A DNA stretch of 19,084 nt from Deinococcus sp. Lineage in GTDB: Bacteria > Deinococcota > Deinococci > Deinococcales > Deinococcaceae. A model generated the notes under the pieces. The model was not told the origin of the DNA and ran no database searches. It was given only the letters and a program-made list of their open reading frames with translations. The first letter of the stretch is position 1. Each line of letters opens with the position of its first letter. Below, one piece after another: positions 1 through 6,133 of this stretch. The position numbers were made by a program, and so were the translations under genes. The stretch spans positions 1-19,084 of the forward strand of contig NZ_JAUNHK010000054.1 in assembly GCF_030523985.1 (NCBI RefSeq), written 5' to 3'.

Positions 1-151
1 GGTCGCCCCGTGCTGGTGGACGCGCACGATCGTGGAATCGATCGAGGCCACCCAAGTCCAGCTCGCCAGCCTGCTGTGCCATGGACTGGGTCTTCTCCAG
101 CACCCGCTCCCACACGCCCTGAGCGGCCCACCGGGGGACTGGTGCAGGCAT
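1..151 (-). pseudogene. IS5-family transposase remnant, truncated and frameshifted
   Basis: Read leftwards from 151, this translates to a stretch containing WAAQGVWERVLEKTQSMAQQ and then, after a +1 shift near 52-57 where one extra base breaks the frame, WVASIDSTIVRVHQHGAT. The DSTIVRVHQHGA motif is typical of the DDE catalytic core of IS5-type transposases from actinobacteria. The N-terminal third is missing on the right and the element continues past the left edge of the window. The shift makes this copy inactive unless a frameshifting mechanism restores the frame. The family assignment is confident; the exact IS is not known. Confidence 0.8.
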
Positions 152-236
152 AGGTGACAGTCGTAGTCACGCGGCGTGCACGCTGATCCGGGGCCGGGGC
201 CCAGGGGACTTCAGGCCGCGTGAGCCTTGGGCATGG

Positions 237-797
237 TCACTGGGGTGCCCCGAGTGCCTTGTAGATCGTGGGGCGTGAGATGCCGAACGATCGGGCGACC
301 GCTGCCACAGTCTGACCTCCGGCCACGGAGGCCCGCACGGCCTCGACTTGCTCGGGGTTCAGCTTCGGCTTCGGCCCCGGGAGGCGTCCTGCTGCTCGGG
401 CTCGGGCGACGCCCTCGCGGGTGCGCTCTCGCAGTAGCTCGCGTTCCCACTCGGCCAGCATCAACAGCATGTTCAGCATCAGCCGGCCCGAGGCCGTGGA
501 GGTGTCGAGCTGAACGTCCAACGCCTGCAACCCGATCTTCCGGTCAGCCAAGGCCTGAACGGTCCGCAGCGCGTCCGGCAGGGACCGGCCGAGGCGGTCA
601 AGGCGGGCGACGACCAGGGTGTCCTCACCATCACGCAGGTACTCCAGGGCCGCGCTCAGACCAGGACGCTCGGCCCTGACCCCGGAGAGTCGGTCCTGGA
701 ACACCTTCGAGCACCCCGCCTCCTGGAGGGCCTCGTGCTGGTTGCGCAGGGACCCTTGCTGCTCCCGGGTCGAGACGCGGGCGTAACCGACCTTCAC
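237..797 (-). CDS. Serine recombinase, resolvase/invertase type
   Basis: A 186-residue small serine recombinase that would cut and rejoin DNA at specific sites, as in dimer resolution or DNA inversion. The N-terminal catalytic domain has YARVST with the nucleophile Ser9, the segment ARLDRLGRS, and a hydrophobic region followed by a long E-helix (LMLAEWERELLRERTREG). The C-terminal DNA-binding helix-turn-helix reads GQTVAAVARSFGISRPTIYKAL. A GTG start at 797 is chosen over the longer frame because GGAGGT lies at 803-808 with 5-bp spacing and because homologues begin at KVGYARVS. Length is normal for the Tn3-resolvase/Hin group. It sits beside the IS5 remnant with no transposase of its own. Whether it acts as resolvase or invertase cannot be told from sequence. 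Confidence 0.93.
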   Translation of the reverse strand: MKVGYARVSTREQQGSLRNQHEALQEAGCSKVFQDRLSGVRAERPGLSAALEYLRDGEDTLVVARLDRLGRSLPDALRTVQALADRKIGLQALDVQLDTSTASGRLMLNMLLMLAEWERELLRERTREGVARARAAGRLPGPKPKLNPEQVEAVRASVAGGQTVAAVARSFGISRPTIYKALGAPQ

Positions 798-1137
798 CAG
801 GCACCTCCAACACCCAAGCCGAAACGAAGGCGTGTTCCCTGGCGGGTCCTGTTCCACATCATGCGGTGAGCCTTCCCGATACGGTCAGGGGCGTCGAGGA
901 TCGGTCAATCTCTTGACAGTCTTCCATGAAGGCGGCCACAGGCCTTCGGGCATGACGCAGGGTGTCAGGAATCTATGTAGACAACACCTCGACACCCCAC
1001 CTTATATGCGACGCCATTTATTTACATTCCCGGCATGTACATAAAGAGTGTTGTATCAACGCCCCACGCACCAGCCCCCGAGCGACCCATAGCCTCGACG
1101 CAACCTCTGGGCGTCGAAATATTCGGGTCATCTAGGC
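798..1137. other. Intergenic region without a gene
   Basis: About 340 bases separate the recombinase start from the first promoter of the AT-rich island. Base composition changes here from GC-rich to AT-richer after about 970. The open frames present have no ribosome binding site and no recognisable protein. The recombinase promoter must lie at 810-900, but I see no convincing boxes. Confidence 0.5.
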
Positions 1138-1166
1138 TTGACTACATCCATAAATCTCGTCTAAAT
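1138..1166 (+). promoter_or_regulatory. Sigma70-like promoter of cassette 1
   Basis: TTGACT at 1138-1143 and CTAAAT at 1161-1166 are separated by 17 bases. They lie about 50 bases upstream of the gene starting at 1218, in an AT-rich stretch, and would drive both genes of the cassette. Confidence 0.5.
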
Positions 1167-1217
1167 TAGAAGAACAAGATGCATTATTTATACCACAGAG
1201 AACGTGAGGTGAACTGC

Positions 1218-1406
1218 ATGAATATTAGGCGCTTAATTGTTGGTGCTTTCATGGGATTGACACTGCTGATAATCTCCGAAATTATTCGATTCACTATAGA
1301 AGACAGTAGGACATTGGCCGACTCGCTCTGGTCCATCTGGGTGATCCCCTTTGGGGCTATCATGTTCAGTATCTCAAGACGCGATCAGAACACCATAGAT
1401 AAATAA
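1218..1406 (+). CDS. Small two-TM membrane protein, possible immunity protein
   Basis: A 62-residue protein starting MNIRRLIVGAF. It has two hydrophobic segments (about residues 6-24 and 38-54) joined by a short acidic loop (FTIEDSRTLADS) and a charged tail (SRRDQNTIDK). The ATG at 1218 is chosen because GAGGTGA at 1205-1211 gives 6-bp spacing; the in-frame ATG at 1179 has no such site. The secreted-protein gene begins 64 bases downstream on the same strand. No family is recognised. Size and topology match small immunity proteins of bacteriocin loci, and two other such proteins lie in this window (3118-3315 and 4861-5058), each beside a secreted protein. The immunity role is inferred from context only. 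Confidence 0.75.
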   Translation: MNIRRLIVGAFMGLTLLIISEIIRFTIEDSRTLADSLWSIWVIPFGAIMFSISRRDQNTIDK

Positions 1407-1470
1407 TCTATAAGCCGTTGAAATTTAGTGCCCCTATCAGTACTTTTGCAGAAACGAAGGGAAAAGTGTA

Positions 1471-2043
1471 ATGAAGAAATTTATTTTGAATGTTTTCGCT
1501 GGAGTTGGCACGACCGCCCTAATTCTCACGGGAGTGCCGGCGCAGGCCTCAACCCTGGCCGGGGGTGGCACCGCCACTTCTCAGAGCCAGGCCACGACAG
1601 CCCACGATGGGGCGGCCCGTTATACGGCCACCCTAGAGACGGACAGCCTCGACCCCCATGTGCGTTTCGACCTCACCGCGGCTGAAGCGGAGCTCAATGA
1701 CGCGGGTGAAGTCGTCATTCGAGATACATCGGGAAATGTACGCGAAGTTATGGGAACTGAGATTGCTGCCACCAATCTCAACGACGCCATGACCGTCCGC
1801 TATGAACTGGAGAACAACGGCAAGACCATCCGGATGTATCAGAATGGTGTGTCATCTAAGGACACGACCGCGCCTGGGGGCGCATCCCCTATGTCTGTCG
1901 ATCAGGATTGCGCAGCTGCGAATGTATTCTGGGGGGCCGGAATTGGCGCCGCCCAGGGCCTCGTGGGAGGAATTCCCGGAGTTGTTGCTGGGGCCATCGT
2001 CGGTCTGGGCGCCGCCGGTCTGCAGAGCATCGCAACCTGCTGA
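1471..2043 (+). CDS. Secreted protein with Cys-bracketed glycine-rich hydrophobic C-terminus
   Basis: A 190-residue exported protein. It has a Sec signal peptide (MKKFILNVFAGVG, hydrophobic core, cleavage likely after VPAQA near residue 26). A polar beta-type region at about 45-125 (RYTATLETD, EVVIRDTSGNVREV, TVRYELENNGKTIRMYQNG) recalls DUF8020-like exported domains of actinobacteria, although I hold that match loosely. The C-terminal part runs from Cys147 to a terminal Cys190 and is almost entirely Gly, Ala, Val, Ile and Leu with repeated GxxxG-type spacing (GIGAAQGLVGGIPGVVAGAI). AAGGGA upstream supports the start. It follows the two-TM gene at 1218 and is followed by a tiny ORF and a terminator. 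A membrane-inserting toxin domain is plausible; a structural surface protein is the alternative. Confidence 0.82.
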   Translation: MKKFILNVFAGVGTTALILTGVPAQASTLAGGGTATSQSQATTAHDGAARYTATLETDSLDPHVRFDLTAAEAELNDAGEVVIRDTSGNVREVMGTEIAATNLNDAMTVRYELENNGKTIRMYQNGVSSKDTTAPGGASPMSVDQDCAAANVFWGAGIGAAQGLVGGIPGVVAGAIVGLGAAGLQSIATC

Positions 2044-2128
2044 GGCCCCGGCCCCTCTGGAAGTGGTGGCTGCGGCTGAATTGCCCTGGTTCTAGTAGAG
2101 TATCTAATCCAACGTAAGGATGCAAAGC

Positions 2129-2221
2129 ATGCCAATACCACGGAAATACCCGGGGTGGTGTCATAGCGTCTACGCCCCGCACATTAACGAAGGGACGCCC
2201 ATCAAGGTGTACACCTCCTAA
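2129..2221 (+). CDS. Possible 30-residue peptide
   Basis: ATG at 2129 opens a 30-codon frame, MPIPRKYPGWCHSVYAPHIN followed by a short tail ending KVYTS, closed by TAA. AAGGA lies 8 bases upstream, a good ribosome-binding position. ATG at 2120 is an in-frame alternative but sits too close to that site. The frame lies between the secreted-protein gene and the terminator at 2239, so it would be the last gene of cassette 1. There is no signal peptide, one cysteine, and aromatic and basic residues. No homologue is recognised, and chance is a real alternative at this length. Confidence 0.4.
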   Translation: MPIPRKYPGWCHSVYAPHINEGTPIKVYTS

Positions 2222-2238
2222 TCCGCTGCTGAACCTGA

Positions 2239-2267
2239 TGGGCCAGCCTCCCTTGGAGGCTGGCCCA
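2239..2267 (+). terminator. Strong hairpin terminator of cassette 1
   Basis: A perfect 13-bp stem (TGGGCCAGCCTCC at 2239-2251 with its complement at 2255-2267) and a 3-base loop. CTGTCTTGTGG follows rather than a clean T run. It closes the transcription unit that starts at 1138. Confidence 0.8.
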
Positions 2268-2400
2268 CTGTCTTGTGGTGGGGCGGGCGTTCGAGGAGGG
2301 CCTTCAGTAATCGGCGGCTCACGCGGCCCCACAGCCTAACCATGTAGACATGTACCTTTATGACTATGTGCCTATGTAGGCATATGGGCACTTAGCTAGC

Positions 2401-2419
2401 GGGGTATACCCGTGTAGAC
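2401..2419. repeat. GGGGTATACCCGnnTAGAC repeat, copy 1
   Basis: The 10-bp palindrome GGGTATACCC with flanks reads GGGGTATACCCGTGTAGAC. The same 19-base word, with two differences, occurs at 17896-17914 upstream of the second serine recombinase, and the core recurs at 4494-4503. A recombination or protein-binding site is plausible. No gene overlaps it. Confidence 0.6.
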
Positions 2420-2489
2420 GCCATCAGGGGGATCAGGCCCGCTTGCCCTCAGTGCAAGCCAAGCTCAATCCCAATGTTATAAAAAGTTA

Positions 2490-2516
2490 TTGACATGTTC
2501 ATAGCATGAGTATAAT
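2490..2516 (+). promoter_or_regulatory. Consensus-like promoter boxes
   Basis: TTGACA at 2490-2495 and TATAAT at 2511-2516 match both consensus hexamers, but the spacer is 15 bases, shorter than optimal. It points into the ISL3 transposase remnant. It may be an old IS promoter or a composite junction. Confidence 0.4.
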
Positions 2517-2632
2517 TTACATCACATCGGCTTGGGACCCACCGCCCTCTCCGTTAGTGGTGGGGCAAATGAATATCCACCCACGCCCTGCCGGTACCCC
2601 TAGTTGCCTTATATGCCTTCCCCGCGCAGAAA

Positions 2633-3010
2633 GACGATCCGCTCTACAAGACTCGCCGACAAACAGCACGCTGAAGTCGAAGCGGCCTGGGGCACCTACC
2701 AGCGCATGGTCACTGCCTACCGGGAACCCGACCGGGAGCTCGGCAAGTTCCTCATGCATCAGCTCATCGGCTCCCTCGCAAGCGGCGTCCCGGCCCTGCT
2801 TGTCGAGGTGCGCAAGCTCGGCCGAACCCTGAAGAAGCGGGCCGCCGACGTCCTGGCCCACTTCGACCGGCCCGGCACTTCCAACTGGCCGACCGAGGCC
2901 ATCAACGGGTGCCTCGAGCACCTCCGCGGCTCCGCCCTGGGATTCCGGAACCTGGCGAACTGCATCGGCCGCAGCCTACTCGAATGCCAGCGGATTCATA
3001 CCCCACCTGC
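2633..3010 (+). pseudogene. ISL3-family transposase, 3-prime remnant
   Basis: A degraded piece of the C-terminal half of an ISL3-type transposase. DDPLYKTRR at 2633 lies in a different frame from the following stretch, which contains DKQHAEVEAAWGTYQRMV, AYREPDRELGK, TLKKRAADVLAHFDRPGTSN, PTEAINGCLEHLRG and ALGFRNLANCIGRSLLE. These are conserved landmarks of ISL3 transposases. Compared with intact members there is a frame break and a small internal deletion near 2660, and the whole N-terminal half is missing. After about 3000 the reading no longer resembles the family. An inverted repeat CCCACC/GGTGGG at 2538-2564 lies just upstream. The remnant separates cassettes 1 and 2 and is itself GC-rich, unlike its surroundings. 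Confidence 0.85.
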
Positions 3011-3117
3011 ACCCTCATTTACAATAAGCCGAATATATATATCCCAGTGAGTGATCATTATTCCCAGTTGGGCGGTAGTTTTGAGCATGCCGCGTGGAAT
3101 ACATCTACACCAGGCAC

Positions 3118-3315
3118 TCAGTCCATTTTTCGACTCGACGGATTTCGGCGTGTCGAATGAATTACTGAAGCAATAGTGAAAGCGGTCATCAGGAGAAAGA
3201 ACAGGAAGAATCCGGGGACGGCAATTTTATCGTCGATGATCTCAGCACGTCGCGCCCCAAGGGTTGCAATGAACGCAAGGAACATGATAACCGCAAGTCC
3301 TGTTGTTTTCTTCAT
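3118..3315 (-). CDS. Small two-TM membrane protein, possible immunity protein
   Basis: A 65-residue protein beginning MKKTTGLAVIMFLAFIATLG. There are two hydrophobic segments (about residues 5-20 and 32-50), a charged loop (ARRAEIIDDK) and a basic tail (HSTRRNPSSRKMD). A longer in-frame start at 3426 would add a non-membrane leader; the ATG at 3315 is preferred because the protein then opens with Lys-Lys and a membrane segment like the other two small proteins. The ribosome site is weak (a G-rich run about 13 bases upstream). It is transcribed away from the tandem secreted genes at 3463 and 3849, sharing a 147-base divergent control region. No family is recognised. The immunity role is inferred from architecture and position. 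Confidence 0.65.
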   Translation of the reverse strand: MKKTTGLAVIMFLAFIATLGARRAEIIDDKIAVPGFFLFFLLMTAFTIASVIHSTRRNPSSRKMD

Positions 3316-3380
3316 GGGATTTATCGTACCCCCTTGACCTTGCTGTGCATGCCCGGCTAAGTTCCATTGTGTCCTCAAGG

Positions 3381-3407
3381 TTGAGCACAGGATAAGGACT
3401 TGCTCAA
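3381..3407. promoter_or_regulatory. Inverted repeat in divergent control region
   Basis: TTGAGCA at 3381-3387 and TGCTCAA at 3401-3407 form perfect 7-bp arms 13 bases apart, midway between the divergent genes at 3315 (minus) and 3463 (plus). It is a good candidate operator co-regulating the two. No cognate regulator is encoded nearby. Confidence 0.4.
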
Positions 3408-3462
3408 TCATGAGGCGCAGTCGCAAGTGATCGTGTCCAACAGGGAAGTCTGGAGACCTACC

Positions 3463-3837
3463 ATGAAGAACGGTAAGTTGAATACGAAAAATATCATGGC
3501 GATGGCGGCAGTCGGTGCTGTGGCAGTCGGAGGAGTCTCATTCCTTGAGATCTCTACTGCGGACGAGGCTTCGGCGTTGCAGTGCGGATACTCAACACGA
3601 ATGGAGGATTACACCTCCATGTGGTCCTTGGATCTCCCGATTGTTGGTACGGTTGATCCCTTCGGCGGAAAGCGCGAAGTTGCCTATTATGGCAATTGTA
3701 GCGGGGGAAACGAGTCCATCTATGTTGATGCCAGTAATGGGGGTTTTGATATTTGTGTAACTCCAGGTGAGACAAAGCTTGGATTCACTCAGCATGATCG
3801 CCATGTATCTGGTGCGCATTCGACTGGAAAGTGCTAA
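3463..3837 (+). CDS. Secreted four-cysteine protein, DUF6355-like (first paralogue)
   Basis: A 124-residue precursor. The signal peptide is rather long and N-terminally charged (MKNGKLNTKN), with an Ala/Val core and likely cleavage at EASA-LQ near residue 39. The mature part has exactly four cysteines (41, 79, 98, 124), and the last one is the terminal residue. Landmarks are CGY at the mature N-terminus, YYGNC, and CVTPGETKLGF. This CGY ... Y-x-x-C ... CVxPGxTxLG ... C pattern resembles small actinobacterial exported proteins classed as DUF6355, recalled from family knowledge and not searched. The start is set by GGAG about 8 bases upstream of 3463. The second paralogue starts 11 bases after its stop. 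Function is unknown; two disulfides and export suggest a stable extracellular peptide. Confidence 0.8.
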   Translation: MKNGKLNTKNIMAMAAVGAVAVGGVSFLEISTADEASALQCGYSTRMEDYTSMWSLDLPIVGTVDPFGGKREVAYYGNCSGGNESIYVDASNGGFDICVTPGETKLGFTQHDRHVSGAHSTGKC

Positions 3838-3848
3838 CAGGGGGATTC

Positions 3849-4169
3849 ATGAAGGCGAATCAGTTCTTGGCTAGTACGCTTATTTCTCTCGGCATTGCGA
3901 CTGGAGGGGCGGCCATGCTTGCAGCCCCGGCAAGCGCAGCAGTTTGCGGATTTACTCCGATCACCTCTAATGCCGTTGGGGGTGGTGACGATGGGCGTTA
4001 TGAGGCAGGTGTCTATAATCACTGCGGGTCCTCAAGTAACCTTCGTGTTCAGGTGAATTACTATTACATGCATGAATTTGCCTGCGTTACTCCAGGGGAG
4101 ACGACATTCACCGCTCATCCAGACAAGGGAGCTTTGATATCTGTTAAGGGCACGGGGGTGACCTGTTGA
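3849..4169 (+). CDS. Secreted four-cysteine protein, DUF6355-like (second paralogue)
   Basis: A 106-residue precursor with a typical Sec signal (MKANQFLASTLIS, cleavage after ASA near residue 30). Four cysteines (33, 59, 79, 106) are spaced like those of the upstream protein: second-to-third distance 20 versus 19, third-to-fourth 27 versus 26, and the final residue is again Cys. Shared motifs are CGF/CGY, YNHC/YGNC and CVTPGET. The two genes probably arose by tandem duplication and have diverged strongly outside these motifs. GGGGGA just upstream supports the start. A 48-base perfect hairpin 14 bases after the stop ends the unit. A two-component exported peptide is possible but unproven. Confidence 0.8.
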   Translation: MKANQFLASTLISLGIATGGAAMLAAPASAAVCGFTPITSNAVGGGDDGRYEAGVYNHCGSSSNLRVQVNYYYMHEFACVTPGETTFTAHPDKGALISVKGTGVTC

Positions 4170-4183
4170 TCGGGTCTGCATTC

Positions 4184-4231
4184 CTCAAAATGAAGGGCGT
4201 CATAAATTTTTATGACGCCCTTCATTTTGAG
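4184..4231. terminator. Perfect 23-bp-arm hairpin terminator
   Basis: Arms at 4184-4206 and 4209-4231 are perfectly complementary over 23 bp around a 2-base centre, starting CTCAAAATGAAGGGCG. It sits 14 bases after the second DUF6355-like gene. The A/T ends of the arms could let it work in both directions. Confidence 0.85.
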
Positions 4232-4860
4232 TGTTTCGAATATCTTGAGGTAATTGTCTATTAATTGCATCTCTGCGTGAGTTCTCTCGGCCAAATATCT
4301 ATTGGTGTGCATATGTGGTTATGCGGCTCTGCAAATCTATATCTAGATGACTTTCGAAAGTGGGTCGAGATAATCTCGCAGGGTGTGTATAGCGGGCGCG
4401 GCCTGATCCTTCTATCGCAGGGTGATGCAGTCGGGTGCAGCAGCTGCTACCGACAAGTCTGGGGTGGCGGTTAGGTGATGTTGGCGTCCAAATGGGTATA
4501 CCCGGCTGGACGTACCCCGAATGGCCCCTGGTGACCTATCGACGCGGAAGCTATAGCCAGCTCATGGACCAGGGGTCTACTTCGCTGAGCCCCGCTCGTC
4601 CTGGCAACAGCTCTCGAACAAGAACACCAACTGCCTATTCTGCAAATATCTGCCCAAGGGGGATGCCGATCACCAGCCCTACCTGTTCAGCATCGCCGAG
4701 AGATCAATGACCGCCCCCCGCAGGCGCCTGTGATATCTCACCCCTCGCGAGTCGTTCCAGCGACTGCTTGCTGGGCAACCTCATGTTTCTTCCACGGTTT
4801 GACTGCACCCGCCACCGGGGGGGGAGTAGGCCGTTTCAGTTACAATAGATTCCAGACAAA
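4232..4860. other. Gene-poor stretch with degraded coding traces
   Basis: No intact gene is supported. From about 4573 to 4735 a plus-strand frame reads coding-like (it includes VYFAEPRSSWQQLSN and NCLFCKYLPKGDADHQ), and an adjacent frame reads GWTYPEWPLVTYRRG from about 4504. Together these suggest a frameshifted remnant of an unrecognised gene. A copy of the GGGTATACCC palindrome is at 4494-4503. Confidence 0.35.
4494..4503. repeat. GGGTATACCC palindrome, core copy
   Basis: Shares the 10-bp core with the longer repeats at 2401 and 17896. Its right flank, GGCTGGAC, resembles their nnTAGAC tail only loosely. Confidence 0.4.
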
Positions 4861-5058
4861 TCAATTAATGCGTTTTCTCTTGTTAGTTTTAGAATTAACA
4901 TAAACAAGGGAAACAATTGCCGACAGGGGCACGGAAATCAACCAGGTCTGGACCTCGGAAAGGGATGACATAAGGTCGTCTGGGTTCCTCGCCCATGCGA
5001 CGAGCAAAGTGAAGGCGACGAAGTAGAATATTACCCACCCGAAAATGGATCGATTCAC
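4861..5058 (-). CDS. Small two-TM membrane protein, possible immunity protein
   Basis: A 65-residue protein beginning MNRSIFGWVIFYFVAFTLLV. There are two hydrophobic segments (about residues 5-22 and 38-54), a polar loop (ARNPDDLMSSLSEVQ) and a strongly basic tail (NSKTNKRKRIN). It starts with GTG at 5058; CGGAG lies 7 bases upstream. It begins only 17 bases after the stop of the secreted-protein gene at 5076-5708, so the two are almost certainly co-transcribed. The same pairing appears twice more in this island. Topology and order fit a bacteriocin immunity protein. No family is recognised. Confidence 0.78.
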   Translation of the reverse strand: MNRSIFGWVIFYFVAFTLLVAWARNPDDLMSSLSEVQTWLISVPLSAIVSLVYVNSKTNKRKRIN

Positions 5059-5075
5059 TCTATACTCCGATTTAT

Positions 5076-5708
5076 TCAGATAGCCAGATGCGCGGAAGAA
5101 CGCACATGGGTAGGACCATTAGAATTGTTAAATGCGCATGTCGCCGCGCTGGCCGCAAGGGCAGCCGCCAAGCCCCATGGACCGCCGACAGACCTGAGGG
5201 CGATTGGCCCGATAATGCGGGCAACAGTCTTAGCCGCTAGACCCCAGTTCCAGGCGCGGATCGCCGTTGCGGCAGCTTGCACAAGTCCTGGGGTCGCGGT
5301 GATGGATACTCCAAGTGCGCCTACAAGCACACATTGGGCGTAGGAGTTCGCGGACATAGTGCTAGCCATGTTCTTATCTGACCGAATGTCGGAACTAGAA
5401 CCAACGGCGGGAGCCCCCATTGAATTCATTGATTTAGCAATCGATTCGAAATCTGCGGCATGCGAGGTGAGACCATCAATTAGGATGGCTTCTTTCTGAA
5501 CAACGTAGACCCCGGTATTAGTATCAAGGGTTACATAACGAGTAAAGAGCTTCTCAAGGTCAGAGGCAAGCTGGTCGACCTCAGTCTGCGAATAGCCTGC
5601 GATTGTGTCCACTTGAGTTGTTACTACTGGAGCCGCCATTGCTTGGGCGGGAAACACCAGGGCCATAGTGAGAGAGGCTGCTACCAGAGTCTTGTCGAAG
5701 GACTTCAT
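5076..5708 (-). CDS. Secreted protein with Cys-bracketed hydrophobic C-terminal domain
   Basis: A 210-residue exported protein. The Sec signal peptide is at 1-26 (MKSFDKTLVAASLTMALVFP, cleavage near AMA-AP). A polar helical region follows at about 35-120 (TEVDQLASDLEKLFTRYVTL, then Ser/Met-rich). The C-terminal domain from Cys126 to Cys191 is hydrophobic and rich in Ala and Gly, with two Trp (RAWNWGLAAK) and isolated Arg/Lys residues. A short polar tail follows. Layout matches the 1471-2043 protein (signal, polar middle, Cys-to-Cys hydrophobic end) although the sequences are not clearly alignable. The ATG at 5708 is preferred over 5756 because the signal peptide then starts normally and AGG lies 7 bases upstream. 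It resembles the plan of circular or pore-forming bacteriocins with helical hydrophobic cores, but no family match is claimed. Confidence 0.8.
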   Translation of the reverse strand: MKSFDKTLVAASLTMALVFPAQAMAAPVVTTQVDTIAGYSQTEVDQLASDLEKLFTRYVTLDTNTGVYVVQKEAILIDGLTSHAADFESIAKSMNSMGAPAVGSSSDIRSDKNMASTMSANSYAQCVLVGALGVSITATPGLVQAAATAIRAWNWGLAAKTVARIIGPIALRSVGGPWGLAAALAASAATCAFNNSNGPTHVRSSAHLAI

Positions 5709-5764
5709 GATTCGCCTAAAGCAAGTGAGTACTGTAGGCCCTTTATCGGGTGACAAAGGCTTCT

Positions 5765-5781
5765 CTGAGCTGCTAGCTCAG
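5765..5781. terminator. Small inverted repeat between the par operon and cassette 3
   Basis: CTGAGCT-GCT-AGCTCAG gives 7-bp perfect arms and a 3-base loop. It lies 57 bases upstream of the cassette 3 start and 56 bases past the end of the parA/RHH operon. It could be a weak terminator for the latter or an operator for the former. Confidence 0.3.
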
Positions 5782-5836
5782 TTCGACTGTAAACATCCTA
5801 TGTGAGATGCACAACACCCCAGATCCTCTCCACCGG

Positions 5837-6133
5837 TCAGTGCATCAGATGTGCGCGGACCAAGGCCTCGATGACTGCTGCCTGGCTGGGCGTCGCCGGG
5901 TTCGTTGCGGCCTCTCGACGTACCGCGTCGCGGATCGCTTCGGGCACCCGCACGTTCAGCGCCACGGTCGGCGCCCCACGCCGTGCCAGGGGCGCATACC
6001 CGCCGGCCGGGTCCGAGGCTGTTGCCGGCTCTGCGGGGTTCACCGCTCCGGGGGCCGGGGTCTGGGGGGCCGGGGTGGGCTTGCGTCGCTGTGCTCGCAG
6101 GCTCAGGTCGGGTTCGGACTGCTTGCCGTTCAT
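5837..6133 (-). CDS. Ribbon-helix-helix partition protein (ParA partner)
   Basis: A 98-residue protein with a disordered Pro/Ala-rich N-terminus (about 1-50) and a C-terminal ribbon-helix-helix region (TVALNVRVPEAIRDAVRREA, then SQAAVIEALVRAHLMH). Its start codon overlaps the parA stop by 4 bases (6130-6133), indicating translational coupling. Small RHH proteins immediately downstream of a ParA ATPase act as the centromere-binding partner in type Ib-like partition systems (ParG, CopG-like), where the flexible tail stimulates ATP hydrolysis. It probably binds the palindromic block upstream of parA. The RHH assignment rests on the strand motif and the helix pattern. Confidence 0.82.
   Translation of the reverse strand: MNGKQSEPDLSLRAQRRKPTPAPQTPAPGAVNPAEPATASDPAGGYAPLARRGAPTVALNVRVPEAIRDAVRREAATNPATPSQAAVIEALVRAHLMH

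Noticed and set aside
227..679. A 150-codon plus-strand frame over the first recombinase
   Set aside because: Antisense to a complete serine recombinase; Pro/Arg-rich shadow.
1471..2043. Lactococcin 972-type bacteriocin
   Set aside because: Too long, without the aromatic YG/W motifs of that family, and lacking the multi-TM and ABC transporter genes that accompany it.
2239..2267. Reading the cassette 1 terminator as an attachment site
   Set aside because: It is a simple GC-rich stem-loop in the right place for termination, with no second copy found in the window.
4115..4312. A 65-codon minus-strand frame over the long palindrome
   Set aside because: Most of it is formed by the terminator arms and the end of the exported-protein gene; no independent support.
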